From assembly GCA_019454045.1 (NCBI GenBank), contig SKCR01025326.1:1-64000 (forward strand): a stretch of DNA of 64,000 nt, read 5' to 3'. A program made the translations under genes and the position numbers. The notes beneath the pieces were generated by a model. That model saw nothing but the letters and a program-made list of their open reading frames with translations, had not been told where the DNA came from and did not search any database. Numbering within the stretch: the stretch's first letter is position 1; the number at the start of each line of letters is the position of its first letter. This document shows, one piece after another, positions 33,686 through 44,513 of this stretch. Origin of the DNA: Zanthoxylum bungeanum. Lineage: Eukaryota; Streptophyta; Magnoliopsida; Sapindales; Rutaceae.

Positions 33686-34921
33686 TCATGTAGGTGGGTA
33701 GGGGAACAAGTGATAATTTGGTAGAGGATTGGTGTGTGTGTTTGGCTGTTCTCTTTCAGGGTCAGGGATCTTGTGGGAGTCAATTAAGTCTTGGATCTCA
33801 TGGCGGAGACGGGTACAGCTATTGGTGTCATGGCCAGGTTGTTGGTGGAAGTGGCAGTAGCGGTTCATATTGAGGCTTGGTGGGGGAGGATTTGGGAGTG
33901 GTCTAGGTTCCAAGAGTTTTAAGAGTCCTTGTCTGGTTAGCTTCTCAAGCACTTTGGACAAGGGTCTACCCAAGTTAGAAAAGCGCATATTCTTAATAGC
34001 AGCAATCTCGGCAGTAGCGGGCTTGGTCTCAGAATGCCCTCCAAAATTCCTCATATTTTGGCCATAAAACTTCCGATTTTCCGCCTCATCTTCTTCAATA
34101 TCCATGACAGTTTCCCTTAGTTGTCGGAAATCCACAATCATAGAGTTCATCCTCCTCAACTTGCCATAGATCGATGGCTTGGTGCCCTTGATGATCATTT
34201 TAATCTGGTCCTTCTCAGAGGGCCGAGTCTGCATTTTCAGAAGCTGGCTTCTCCAGCGGTCTACATACTTCTTGAAGCTTTCTTCCAGATTCTGCTTAGT
34301 GTTCTCCAAATCACGGAGTGACAAGTCAATCTCTAAGTCTGTAACATACTGCTTCAGAAAAGCATCTGCTAGTTCCCTCCAATCTTCCTTAACCTTCTTC
34401 TCAAGGCTATGATACCAAACCACAGGTGCCCCCTCGAGTGACATCCCAAACATCTTTTGGACTTGGCGCTGTGATAGGCCCACTGAACTCATGACTGAGA
34501 CATATTGCTGCAGATGGACTCTCGGGTCTCCATTCCCATTAAAATTGGCCATGTCGGGCATTTTAAACTGAGCTGGCAGCTGTTCTCCGAAGGTCTTTGC
34601 CTCATAATCTAACAACTATTCATGTTTACCCCTCATTTTGCGGGTAACTGTTTCAACATGATCCCGAAGCTTCTGAAATTCTGCCTGAGACCCAATCACT
34701 TTGCCTGTTGCATACTCTGCCATGTCATCATCAAAAGTGGGGATATCATCCCCCAACCCATTCGGAGGCTCCTCGCGCCTCATATTCTCAGAATTTACCC
34801 CAGCACGGGGTACAACCATATTTGCCATGGCAGTGGTCAAGGCTTGCAACTGTTCGGTAATCTTGGCGAAACCATTTTCCAACTGATCTATCCGGGATAT
34901 CTCATTATCAGATGTTCTCAT
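33686..34921 (-). pseudogene. Ty3/gypsy gag, one in-frame TAG, otherwise intact
   Basis: A single frame runs from the ATG at 34921 to 33686 (about 411 codons), broken only by a TAG at 34616-34618. The first 101 residues contain a coiled-coil-like segment (ISRIDQLENGFAKITEQLQA). After the stop come the Retrotrans_gag capsid domain (MPDMANFNGNGDPRVHLQQY, WRELADAFLKQY, QNLEESFKKYVDRWR) and a variant zinc knuckle with Cys254, His257, His262 and Cys267 (numbered from after the stop), followed by RHEIQDLID. This type belongs to the Tat/Ogre side of Ty3. Without pol, the element could only move with helper functions. Confidence 0.88.
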
Positions 34922-36064
34922 ATCTGTTACCGGTCTTTTGGTGAGTCTTCCCTCTTCCCTAACCCAACGAGAATCTATGATGGCTTTCAGAACACAAGGG
35001 TTAGCATGATGCGTGTATGCATGAAATGAATGAGATGCATGTGATACAAGGAATATATCAACTTATTAAAATTTTCACATAAATCGGCTCATCATCATTT
35101 TAGAAGCTTTTGGGCTAACTGTCATAGGAGTGAACTCGTCCCAGTTTAAATGGCCCAACAAGTTCACATCTCATGGCAAGAAGTCCAACCGTATTCAAAT
35201 GATAATATTCCGAACACAAGCACAAAATGGCCCATCAATATTTAGAAGCCTTTGGCCCAATCGTCATAAGATACGTTCTTGTCCCAGTTTAAATGGCCCA
35301 ACAAGCCCACATCCCATGAAAAATGACCCAAATAGATCCAAACGACGATGTTCCTAAACACAAGCATAAAAGAAAGGTAATGCAAACATAAAATAATAAT
35401 TTCTATAGAGTGACCCATCGACATTTCAGAAGCTTTTGGCCCAATTGTCATAGGATACGAACTCGTCCCAGTTTAAATGACCCAATAAGTTCGCATTTCT
35501 GACAAGAAGTCCAACTGCATCCAAATGAGGATGGCCCACAAACACGAGGAAATAGTTGCTATAGGTCATACAACACCGGTCTACGTGTGGGTTCGCAAGG
35601 GTGTAGACAAAGGCTCTCACAGGTGAATGATGGCCCACGACTAGGTCTCCCCACACAAGGGTTCGAGTGACCAAGTGAGCGCACCCTTTTTTATACACTA
35701 AGGTACGTGTCAACGAGCTATGGTGTGTGACTGACTGTCAAATGGATTTCCCGTTGTAGATTCCCCAGAGGGAGGGTGGAGCGAGGCTCACTTAAATACC
35801 CAAGCCTCTTAGGCTCTTATCGCTTGGTGTCAAGAATAAACAACGAGTCCTCCAAATTAGTCCATCATAATAGGCTACGAGTAGATGGCTATCTAGGTGC
35901 CTTCACAGCTTTTCCTTCTAGAAAGGTAGTGAGTGAAGGAAGACACCAAACCATTACCTAGCCTCAAAATTCCTTTGATTAAACCCCTTTTAACCCAATT
36001 TAGACACGGTCAATTAAAGCACAAATCATAATATTACAAGACATTATTTCGGGGCCGATTCTCT
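34922..36064 (-). other. Leader of the gag-only gypsy element, with tandem repeats
   Basis: Non-coding sequence between the primer-binding site and gag. Three related units start at 35101, 35243 and 35427. They share TAGAAGCTTTTGG, GTCATAGGA, CTCGTCCCAGTTTAAATG and GGCCCA blocks, and their spacing is uneven (142 and 184 bases). The remainder shows nothing recognisable. Confidence 0.7.
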
Positions 36065-36065
36065 A

Positions 36066-36085
36066 TCCCCAGTGGAGTCGCCAGA
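36066..36085 (-). other. Primer-binding site of the gag-only gypsy element
   Basis: The minus strand reads TCTGGCGACTCCACTGGGGA next to the LTR end at 36087. This form is typical of the Ogre/Tat group of Ty3 elements, which prime from an arginine tRNA. Confidence 0.85.
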
Positions 36086-36086
36086 C

Positions 36087-39000
36087 TGTGGGAATACAGA
36101 AACTGGGCGACGCATGCTGTCCTAGGCTCGCGCCTAGTCGGGAGTACGGAGTAGCCCGCGGGGGACTAAACCGGAGAATAATGGAGTCGCCACCCGGTGT
36201 GAACCGGGAAAATGAGATTTAAGGTCGTACTCACCCCTCGCAAGGGAAGACCTCAAACCGTGGGTTCGGAATGGTCCCTTACTTATGTCACTTGTAATGA
36301 AAGGATTTGTGTAATAATTTAATCAAGCTTAAGTAACACTTATTTCCAAGAGTATCATGTTTCTAAATTCACACACAAAAATAAAACTTACACCTAAATT
36401 TACATATATTTCACATCTGAGATTGCATGCTTGAAAGTACATCAAAGTAGCAACGAACATACAACTTCATTGGCATATTGTATTCACAAACACAAGTACA
36501 CTAACCAAACCCACAAGCACACATGTGAGCACTTTTCCAAGTGGTACGTGGAATTGTATCCCAAGTACAGACCGCACTACCGTCCATTCGGAATCGGCTA
36601 CGGAATTTATGTCTGGGTTTCCATCCGATATACCACAAGAAATAATACTCAAATGCTATCATGACATGGATATATGAATTGTAATACGTTAAGCCAAGAC
36701 TAAGGTAAATGATGCAACCAATGTAATAAACATGCTTTTCATTATGATGCGTACAAAGATAAGAATGGCTATATGGGATTTCATAATACATGCATGAATG
36801 GTATAGTTGGCTTTATGTGAGAGTTGTGAGTGTGTGCGTGAGTGTAAGGTGGCTTGGCGAGAGTGCTGGGTTAGGGCTAATGACGTGAGGAGTTGTGCTT
36901 GTGGTAAGCGGCTTAATAGCAGGCGAATTGCGTGAATTGTTTGTGATTTTTGCGTTAAGGTTACGTGTGAGGCAGGCTGTGAAGGTGTTGGCATGGAGCA
37001 GTGTTGTGCGTGAAGATAGGCAGGTGGTTTGAAGGTGTATGTGGCGTGTTGAGGACAGAGCTATGGTGCGTGAGCTGAGGCTAATGTATGTGGGGGGGGG
37101 GGGGGGGCTAGATGGCTTATGTGTGTAGTTTGAGTGCTGATACGTTAAGGCTACGTGTGAGGCAGTGCGTGATTGGAGGGCTACAGGTCAGGTGAGCTTT
37201 TATCGTGAAGGGATATTTGGCTTGTGTGAAGCGGTGAAAGCAATTTGGCGTGAGGCAGTGTTGTTACGTGGGTGGCGTGGGTGCCGTGAGCTGTGTTGAA
37301 GGCTTGGGGGCGTGTTGAGGCTAGGAGGGCTTTAAGGGAGACCTGTGTTTTGCGGGGATAAAGGAAAGTGCAAGGGCTGAGAATACGGGTACACTAATGA
37401 TAATAGGTCGAGCCAAGATAGGGATAGACGATGCAATCAGTAGATGAAAGACACGGCAAATATCGTGGTAAAGGTAGCCTTTTAGGCTTTTCTTCCCCCA
37501 AATGGAGAACCTTTTAATCCAACACAATAAGCCCATGCGTCTTTCGTTACAATGAGTACAAAGATAAAGATAACTATATGAAATTTAGTATGTCCGATTG
37601 AACATATCTTGTATTCAACCGAACACACATCAACCGGCGCGGCAAAGCATCGTGGTAAAGGATTTTAACCCCTCCAAATAGGGGACCTTTCATCGCACTT
37701 ACTAAGCCCATGCGCTCGATCGCATCATGCATACAAAGAATAAAGACAATAATACCAAACTTAGTATGCCCGATTGAACATATCTTACATTCAACCGAAC
37801 ACACATCAACCGGCGCGGCAAAGCATCGTGGTAAAGGATTTTAACCCCTCCAAATAGGGGACCTTTAATCCGACTTACTAAGCCCATGCGCTCGATCGCA
37901 TCATGTATAAACAAGTAACATGCAGAATTTAAATGACGAATAATAAATCAAAGCAACATAAAACAAAAGAAAGTGATGTTTACTCAAGCGATACGTGGAG
38001 TTGTATCCCGAGTACAGATCATACTACCGTCCATTCGGAATCGGCTATGAACCTATGAAATTTATATCCGGGTTTCCATCCGATATACCGCGAGAGTTGA
38101 CACATCTTTCATTTTATTCCAAGGCCACAACATACAATATTTCGTAATACATGCATATTTATCTACTCAAGGGCCACAACATGCATTTTAACATAATAAT
38201 CATGCGAACAATACTTAATAGATAATAAAAATAAAGCTGAAAATGAGTGAAAAATACCCTCAGGTCTAACCTTTTATGTTGACTTGAACTCGCTCGCGTT
38301 TCACACGGCCGTCGGAAGGGCTATCACACCGCAACTTTTCTGGTTCACTGGTTTGCATTTTACCTCTGCTGTTTCGCTGCTCAAGCTACTGTTTTGACTC
38401 TGTTTTGCTGCTATTTCCTCGCGGTTTTGTTGCCGTATTATTGCCGTATTTTGGTAACTATTTTTGGTGTTTTAGGCTACTGTTTTGGGTGATTTTGGAG
38501 GGCTGTTCGGGGGCAGTTTTGTGGTGGTTTAAGGGTGTATTTAGCGAGTATTTATGCACGACAATTTGAAGGGATTTGTAGGGGAGTTAGGTGCGGCAAT
38601 GTGTGGGCAAAAGGCAGGGCTGTGAAGTGTGTTGGTGGGATGGATTTTTACGTTGTTGAGGTTATGAGTTGAGTTTGGCAAGTGGCGTTTGTTTAGTTGA
38701 GGGCTAGTGGGTGACTTGTGTGGCGTGAAGACGTGAATTATTTTGTGAGCAAAGGGGCTCGTGGCAGGGAATAGGCGTGGTGTTGGTCAGTGGGGGAATA
38801 TGCGTGATGCTGGTCAAGGTGAAGGCGATGGCTGTGTTAAGGAGTGACTGTGAGGGCTAGGTGGTTATTTTTGTTTATCATGTGCCTGAATCTTCGAGAG
38901 AGAGGGGCGCATGTAGGTTAGGGTTTATTTTTATTTTTATTTTTTTTGCCGTGAATGGTCGGTGATCTTGTGGCTGTGTGTGATGTTCACGTAAAAGGGG

Positions 39001-39690
39001 GATGTAGCTGCATGGAGGGGGGTCGAGAGAGATAAGAGTAGGGTTTCAGTTTTGGGTTGTTTATATAAAGAAGGGCTAGGGCTAGGGCTTCTCCTTGTCT
39101 CACAAGGAATGGATTCTGGCATTAAAGAGAGGATTTGATTTGGTGTTGGATAAGGAAATCAATGGAATGAGGGGGGGACAAATTTTGGTGAATTAAGAAG
39201 GTTGAATATTTGATTGGCTTGGTTTAGGAATACAATTTGTTAGATTTTTGTTAATTAGGCATGATATTTGTTAAGTTAGGAATATAATCTTTTAATTTGG
39301 TATGATTTTATTTAATGTCTTCTTTAATTTGGTACGATTTTATTTTGTGTTTTATTTAATTTGGTAAATGGTTTAATTATTTAATTTAATTTAATTTAAT
39401 TACATTATTTAATTAATATTTAATTAATATTTGATTTAATTTGGGTGTAATTTAAGGGCCTTGGCGTGTGGGCCTCTCTTGGTGGGTTAGGTGTTGTGTT
39501 GGTTTGGTGAGTGGGCTTAGGTGGGTGGCAAGGGTTTTGGGCCAAGGTTAAAAGGTTTGCTGGTTTTTTGGGCCAAAGGTGCTCTAAACGGAGGTCTAAC
39601 AAGTGAGTTTGACGCTAAACAAGTGAATAAGGATCTAACGAAATACCGTGAATGGTCGGTGATCTTGTGGCTGTGTGTGATGTTGACAAC
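36087..39690 (-). mobile_element. 5' LTR of the gag-only gypsy element (long LTR)
   Basis: It starts TGTGGGAATACAG and matches 29629-31400 with two extra blocks (about 36665-37083 and 37880-39030). A TATA-like TTATATAAA occurs near 39058-39068 in the matching position of both LTRs. A G-run of 16 (37092-37107) marks one deletion point in the sister LTR. CCGTGAATGGTCGGTGATCT occurs at 38949 and again at 39646, so the U3 end is partly duplicated. The outer end is set at about 39690, where copia LTR sequence begins; it is not exact. Confidence 0.75.
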
Positions 39691-40225
39691 TTGATTGATT
39701 GAGTGAAGTGTGTGGTCGGCATTTAAAGCTTTAAAAGTTTGACTTTTTTAAAAAAAGCAAAATGTTTGGTATATGTTTGTGAAATCAAATACCAAAATAA
39801 ATTAACACATTTTATCTCTCTCCCCAAAATTCTCTCTCTCTCACGCCCTTTAGGGGCTGTATTTTCTTTTGTTCTTGGCAGCTCACTGCCGAATTTTCAA
39901 GAGGAAAATGGGAAGCCAAAGTACGATTTTGTGGCAAAATCAAGAGTGCTAGCACGCTCCGGGATCATGCGAATGTGATAGGGAAGTCCACCCATGAGCC
40001 GGAAACCATTCGACGAAGCTTGGAGCTTGACGAAGGACCACTATTCACACCAAACCAGTGAGCTTGGACTGCAGTTTTCCGTGACTGTGAGGAGTAGAAT
40101 TTGAAGTTTTTGTTGCCTCGAGTGTCGCTCAACCGATCGATGTGAGTATTCCGCAACTCCCTCGAATGTATTCACTTATGTTTCATGCTTGTAAATTGAT
40201 CTTGGGATGCTTAGAATCTCCAACA
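39691..40225 (+). mobile_element. Copia LTR fragment, plus orientation (transcribed part and U5)
   Basis: It starts at TTGATTGATTGAGTG, passes through CTCTCTCTC-rich leader and GGTGATAGGGAA, and ends GAATCTCCAACA. This is the end part of a copia LTR in sense orientation. It joins directly to the middle of another copia LTR at 40226. Confidence 0.7.
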
Positions 40226-41355
40226 CGGGGCATACACAATTCCAGACCTAGGCCTAGCATGTGAAATCTGATACAGGATCGTATTACGCAATACATTGTA
40301 TACTACGCCTGATACATATTATATATATTCCATGTTGAATATATTTATAGAGAATTGGGTAGGCACAGTGCTTTGCTAGAAGCCAACCATGTATTGTAAA
40401 TCGGTAAGAACGTGGTACCGGGTACGCACATGTCGGATAGTTCGACAACCGTATTTACTGCCAACATATCCAGGAATCTCTTAGGGTCGCTTCCCAAAGA
40501 TTCACCGATGACATTTGACTCGAACATAATTAATCTGGGATTAATTATGAGAGAAAAAATTAATCTGAGATTAATTGCGTCAAAAATTAATCTGGGATTA
40601 ATTCGACTAGAAGAGAGAACGCGGTTAATTTGGAATTAATCGACAAAATAAATTTAATAGGTGAATTGGATTTGACTATTTAATTTATTTATTTGGGCTA
40701 AATATATATCAGATATATTAATTGAAATTGGATTTCAATACGGAATTAAAATTGGATTTTAATTCAAGTGAACAAATTAATTTGGAATTAATTCGTAAGC
40801 GACTTTCGTAATAATTTTGAGAGGCATTATTATTTAATTAAATCGGATTTAATTATTTAGCGACGGAAAATTCATTTAGTCGGATTAAACGAACTGGGCC
40901 CAAAGTGTGTAGAACAAGCCAACTTAAATTTGGAATTTAAAGTGGTGGGACCCACTCTAACTTACATCAATTTAAACAATGATGGTAGTGGTTGGCAATA
41001 TTTATTGCACTTTAGATGTCAAAATATTAACACACTTTTTCATGTTTGGTAACAAGTTTAGAACTTGAAAAACTATTCATCCTTCTCTCTCCCTTGGTGG
41101 CCGATTCTTCCTTTCTTCTCCATGGATTTTTGTTTCAAAAATTCTACATACCTAGCACTTAAATGGGTCAAAGAAGGTGATAGGGAAACTCACCCTTGAG
41201 TTTGGAATTCAATTCAAAGGATTGGAGCTTCCATTACAACAAAAAAAAGTTTTGAAACTTCTCATCCAATCAATGTAAGTATTCCGCAACTTACTCGTTA
41301 AATTCACACTAGAATCATGTTTAGGATCCTTGGGCTAGTCTTAGAGACACTTACA
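40226..41355 (+). mobile_element. 5' LTR of copia element B, 5' truncated
   Basis: It begins within U3 at GGGGCATACACAATTCC, covers the hairpin array (40510-40880) and ends TAGTCTTAGAGACACTTACA next to a primer-binding site. The same end is found at 48371, which pairs it with the 3' LTR of B. Confidence 0.8.
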
Positions 41356-41356
41356 A

Positions 41357-41370
41357 TGGTATCATGAGCC
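41357..41370 (+). other. Primer-binding site of copia B
   Basis: TGGTATCATGAGCC follows the LTR end. It is a one-base variant (A for G at one position in CAGAGCC) of the initiator-methionine tRNA complement. Confidence 0.85.
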
Positions 41371-43626
41371 ACCTAAACTTGATTTTAAAATCTAGGGTTT
41401 ATGGACTTTAATTTGGGATTTTTTGTTTGGAGCATGATTTGTCTAAATTGATTGTTTGGCTGTGTTAGTATAATGATGAATTGGATTTGTGCATCATTGG
41501 ATTTGTGATAAACTGATTAGATTAATTTTCCCCAAATTCACATGCATGGCCGAAACTAGCCCTAGATAGGTTCATGGTGATTTTTTAAATTTGACAATTG
41601 GATATGTTAATTGGCATGAAATTGAATATTAATTGTTGATTTAATTGGATTGAAATCAAAATTGGATGTTAATATCATGTATTGCCGTGAACTTGAGCAT
41701 GTTGGAATGAGTTGGTTTTGCTTCAATTTGTGTTGGACATGAATTGGATAATTAAGCATGATTAATTAGATTAATTGGTGTTTTAGAAGTATTGGATTAA
41801 TTAATTAATTGTGTTAATTACACTTTAATAAAAAATTAATGTGATATTTAGAATATTATGTTAATATGTATTTGTCTTTAAATTTGGAATTTATTAAATT
41901 GGACTAATTTGTTGTATTTGGGCTTAATGGGCTTGGTTGGGCCAAGTTTGGTTTTGGTCAATTGGGTTGGATCCAATTGGGCCTAAAACCATTTCCATAA
42001 AGTCCAAATATGATTATTGGGCCTTTAAAAATTTAATTGGGCCTAATGGGCCTAAATTGATTTTTGGCATAGGGTGATTCCTATTTGGGCCTTGGCATCT
42101 TGGGTTTGATCCATAATGGCCAAAGCCCAAGCATAAAGAATTAATTGAAAGCTCATTGGACTTTAATTGAATAGTATTAGATACTAATTGGGTCTTTGAG
42201 ACTCATTAAGATTGAATTTGGAATCCCAGTCTAAAAGGCACTATTAAAAGTGTAATTGTTTATTTTGGAATTAAACATGAATTAATATTGGATACAATTT
42301 AAAATTGGATTTAAATTTGTATTCCGATATAATTCAAGAATACGTACTTTGAGTATTTATTCTTAAACGAGTTGGACTCGCGCAAATCAAATCGTTGTTT
42401 GAACATTGGATGGTCATTAATCAAAGATTAATTAATTGGATTAGATTGATTGAATAACATGCTTTGTGTGAATACTTGGATGTATTTGTATGAATAATGT
42501 ATATCAGATGGATATTAGAAGAGTGAGGGCAATTTTGGAAATTGTTGTAATAAATTTAGAATTTATTAAGTTGGACCTGCGTGTCCAGCCTATTATCCTT
42601 TACTCTTTGTATTTCTCTTCTCATCAATTCCCCTCAATGTAAATGAGGTTTCTTTAATGTGTTCTGTAATTGGGTAGACGTATGAATAGTGCTAGCGGGA
42701 GAAAGGGAAATGGAGAGATTTGTTCTAGGAACAAATTTGTTATATATCCATCCGCATATCATTATTATTTTATTCGCGTCTTCTTATGCTTTTAGAATGC
42801 ATGTTTATGGGTATATGATGAGACTTAATCAAAGATAATTGGTTTCCAATTTACGTGAAAAACCCTCATTAAATATTAAGTGTTTTCCTTCCATTGAGTG
42901 GTTCTTTCTCAAGATCCAAGATTGGCATTGGTTTGTTGGCCAAAATCAAGATCATTGTCCATCGCGGATGTGTTTGAACCACGAAAGCTTTGCTACATAT
43001 CGCATGTCTTGGGCAGTTGTGATTTGTTGGCCAAAGTCAAGGTCACTTCTGTACATCGACGTAGATTATGAAGCTTTCCCACTGTCAATGGGTCCCACTT
43101 AACTGGAATCATTAAGCTTGTTGAGCCAAAGCCAATTCTTAGTTGATTCAGAGGAAAAAAGGTTAGGAAATATATATTAGATATATATCTTGGACTTGGA
43201 GGTCCACCTACCAGATATAGGAATTGGATGAGATCCAATTGATCTTAGAGATCTACCTAGTTAAGTTTCATATAGCTTGTTGGCCAAAGTCAAGGTTGTG
43301 TGTTATTTAACGGGATCCTAGCCCACTAGGAAACTAGGTTTCCCGGGTACTCCACAAAGGGTTAGAGGCTCGTCGAAAAATAGTGGGAGGCTAGTATCAA
43401 ATTTGCAATTTCGTTTAAATACTTGCCAATACACGCTCTTTTATTTTATTTATCGTTGTTATAAATATATTAGTTGGACTAATATTGAATATTGCTTTCT
43501 TTGAACAGTTATACTGTACAAGACACTACTCCACTTGTAGTTGGTTATATAGTTGGACTATAGTAACCATTACATTTTAAGTGTACCCGATATCGTTGAT
43601 TGAATAGTTGGACTATTGCAATCGAG
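41371..43626 (+). mobile_element. Copia B leader between primer-binding site and gag
   Basis: About 2.25 kb without a supported gene. It shares the GGCCCAATT-rich blocks with the leaders of A and F. It has three copies of TTGTTGGCCAAA(A/G)TCAAG, at about 42932, 43024 and 43278. The polar ORFs in this stretch are not shared among the three leaders. Confidence 0.75.
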
Positions 43627-44513
43627 ATGGCTGAAAAGATTAGCGTTAGGAACACCGTCATGGGCGATAATGTCTTTAACGACTCCAATTTTCCAGATTG
43701 GGAGATGAATCTCAGGATAGTCCTGGGAGCCGAGAAGTTACTCTATGTCATAGAGAAACCTCTCGGGCCTGAGCCTGGAGTTGAGCAAATAGTAGAGCAT
43801 GAGCTTTGGAAGACTCATCGTGATGATAACTTTAGCGCTTAATCCATAATTCTTGCCGCAATGACTCCTCAATTTCGTCGTCAGAACAAAGGAGTGGATC
43901 CTTATAGTATGATGTTGAAATTGAAGGATCTTCACAGATCTAATCTTAGATCTCAGAAGCACGAATTGCGTAAGAAGCTCTTTCACTCGCGTATGTCAGA
44001 GGGTACATCTGTCGAACACTATGTGTCTTAGATGATTGATGAAATCGAATAGCTAGGTCAGCTGGGCATAACCTTCGATGCCGAGACTTCCATAGATTTG
44101 ATCTTACAGTCTCTGCCCGAATGCTGGGGCGGGTTCGTCATGAACTACAATATGATGAACCAAGAGAAGACTCTGAGAGAGTTGATGGCTATGCTCAAGG
44201 AGCCAGAGCCAGAGCTTCTACAGGGCAAGAAGCACGAGGCGCACCTTACTTCGACATCCCAGATGGCCAAGGCTTGGCCGAAGGCTTCTGGGGGTGTGAA
44301 GAAAAGGAAGAAAAAGGGCAAGGCTAAATCATCACAGTCTTCTAGGAAAACTAAGGACATATCCCAAAACGTCTGCCTACATTGTGGCAAATGAGGTTAC
44401 TGGAAGCGTGACTGCCGTGAGTACAAGGCGGAGTTGAAGGAAGTGAAGACGGGCAAGGCTCCGGCGTCAGGTATGTTTGTTATAAACATGTCCACTACTG
44501 GTTTTAAAAATTA
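43627..44513 (+). pseudogene. Copia B gag with four in-frame stops
   Basis: The ATG at 43627 opens MAEKISVRNTVMGDNVFNDS, followed by FPDWEMNLRIVLGAEK. Stops interrupt it at 43840 (TAA), 44029 (TAG), 44050 (TAG) and 44392 (TGA). Between them lie the capsid landmarks MLKLKDLHRSNLRSQ, LILQSLPECWGGFVMNYN and KTLRELMAMLKEPE. The zinc knuckle at about 44371-44415 starts CLHCGK and ends KRDC, but has a stop and Tyr in place of His. The reading frame is otherwise continuous, so decay is by substitution. Confidence 0.88.

Noticed and set aside
37092..37107. G-run of 16 as a polypurine tract or G-quadruplex element
   Set aside because: It lies inside the LTR, not beside its end, and its length is probably slippage or sequencing noise; the sister LTR has a shorter run.
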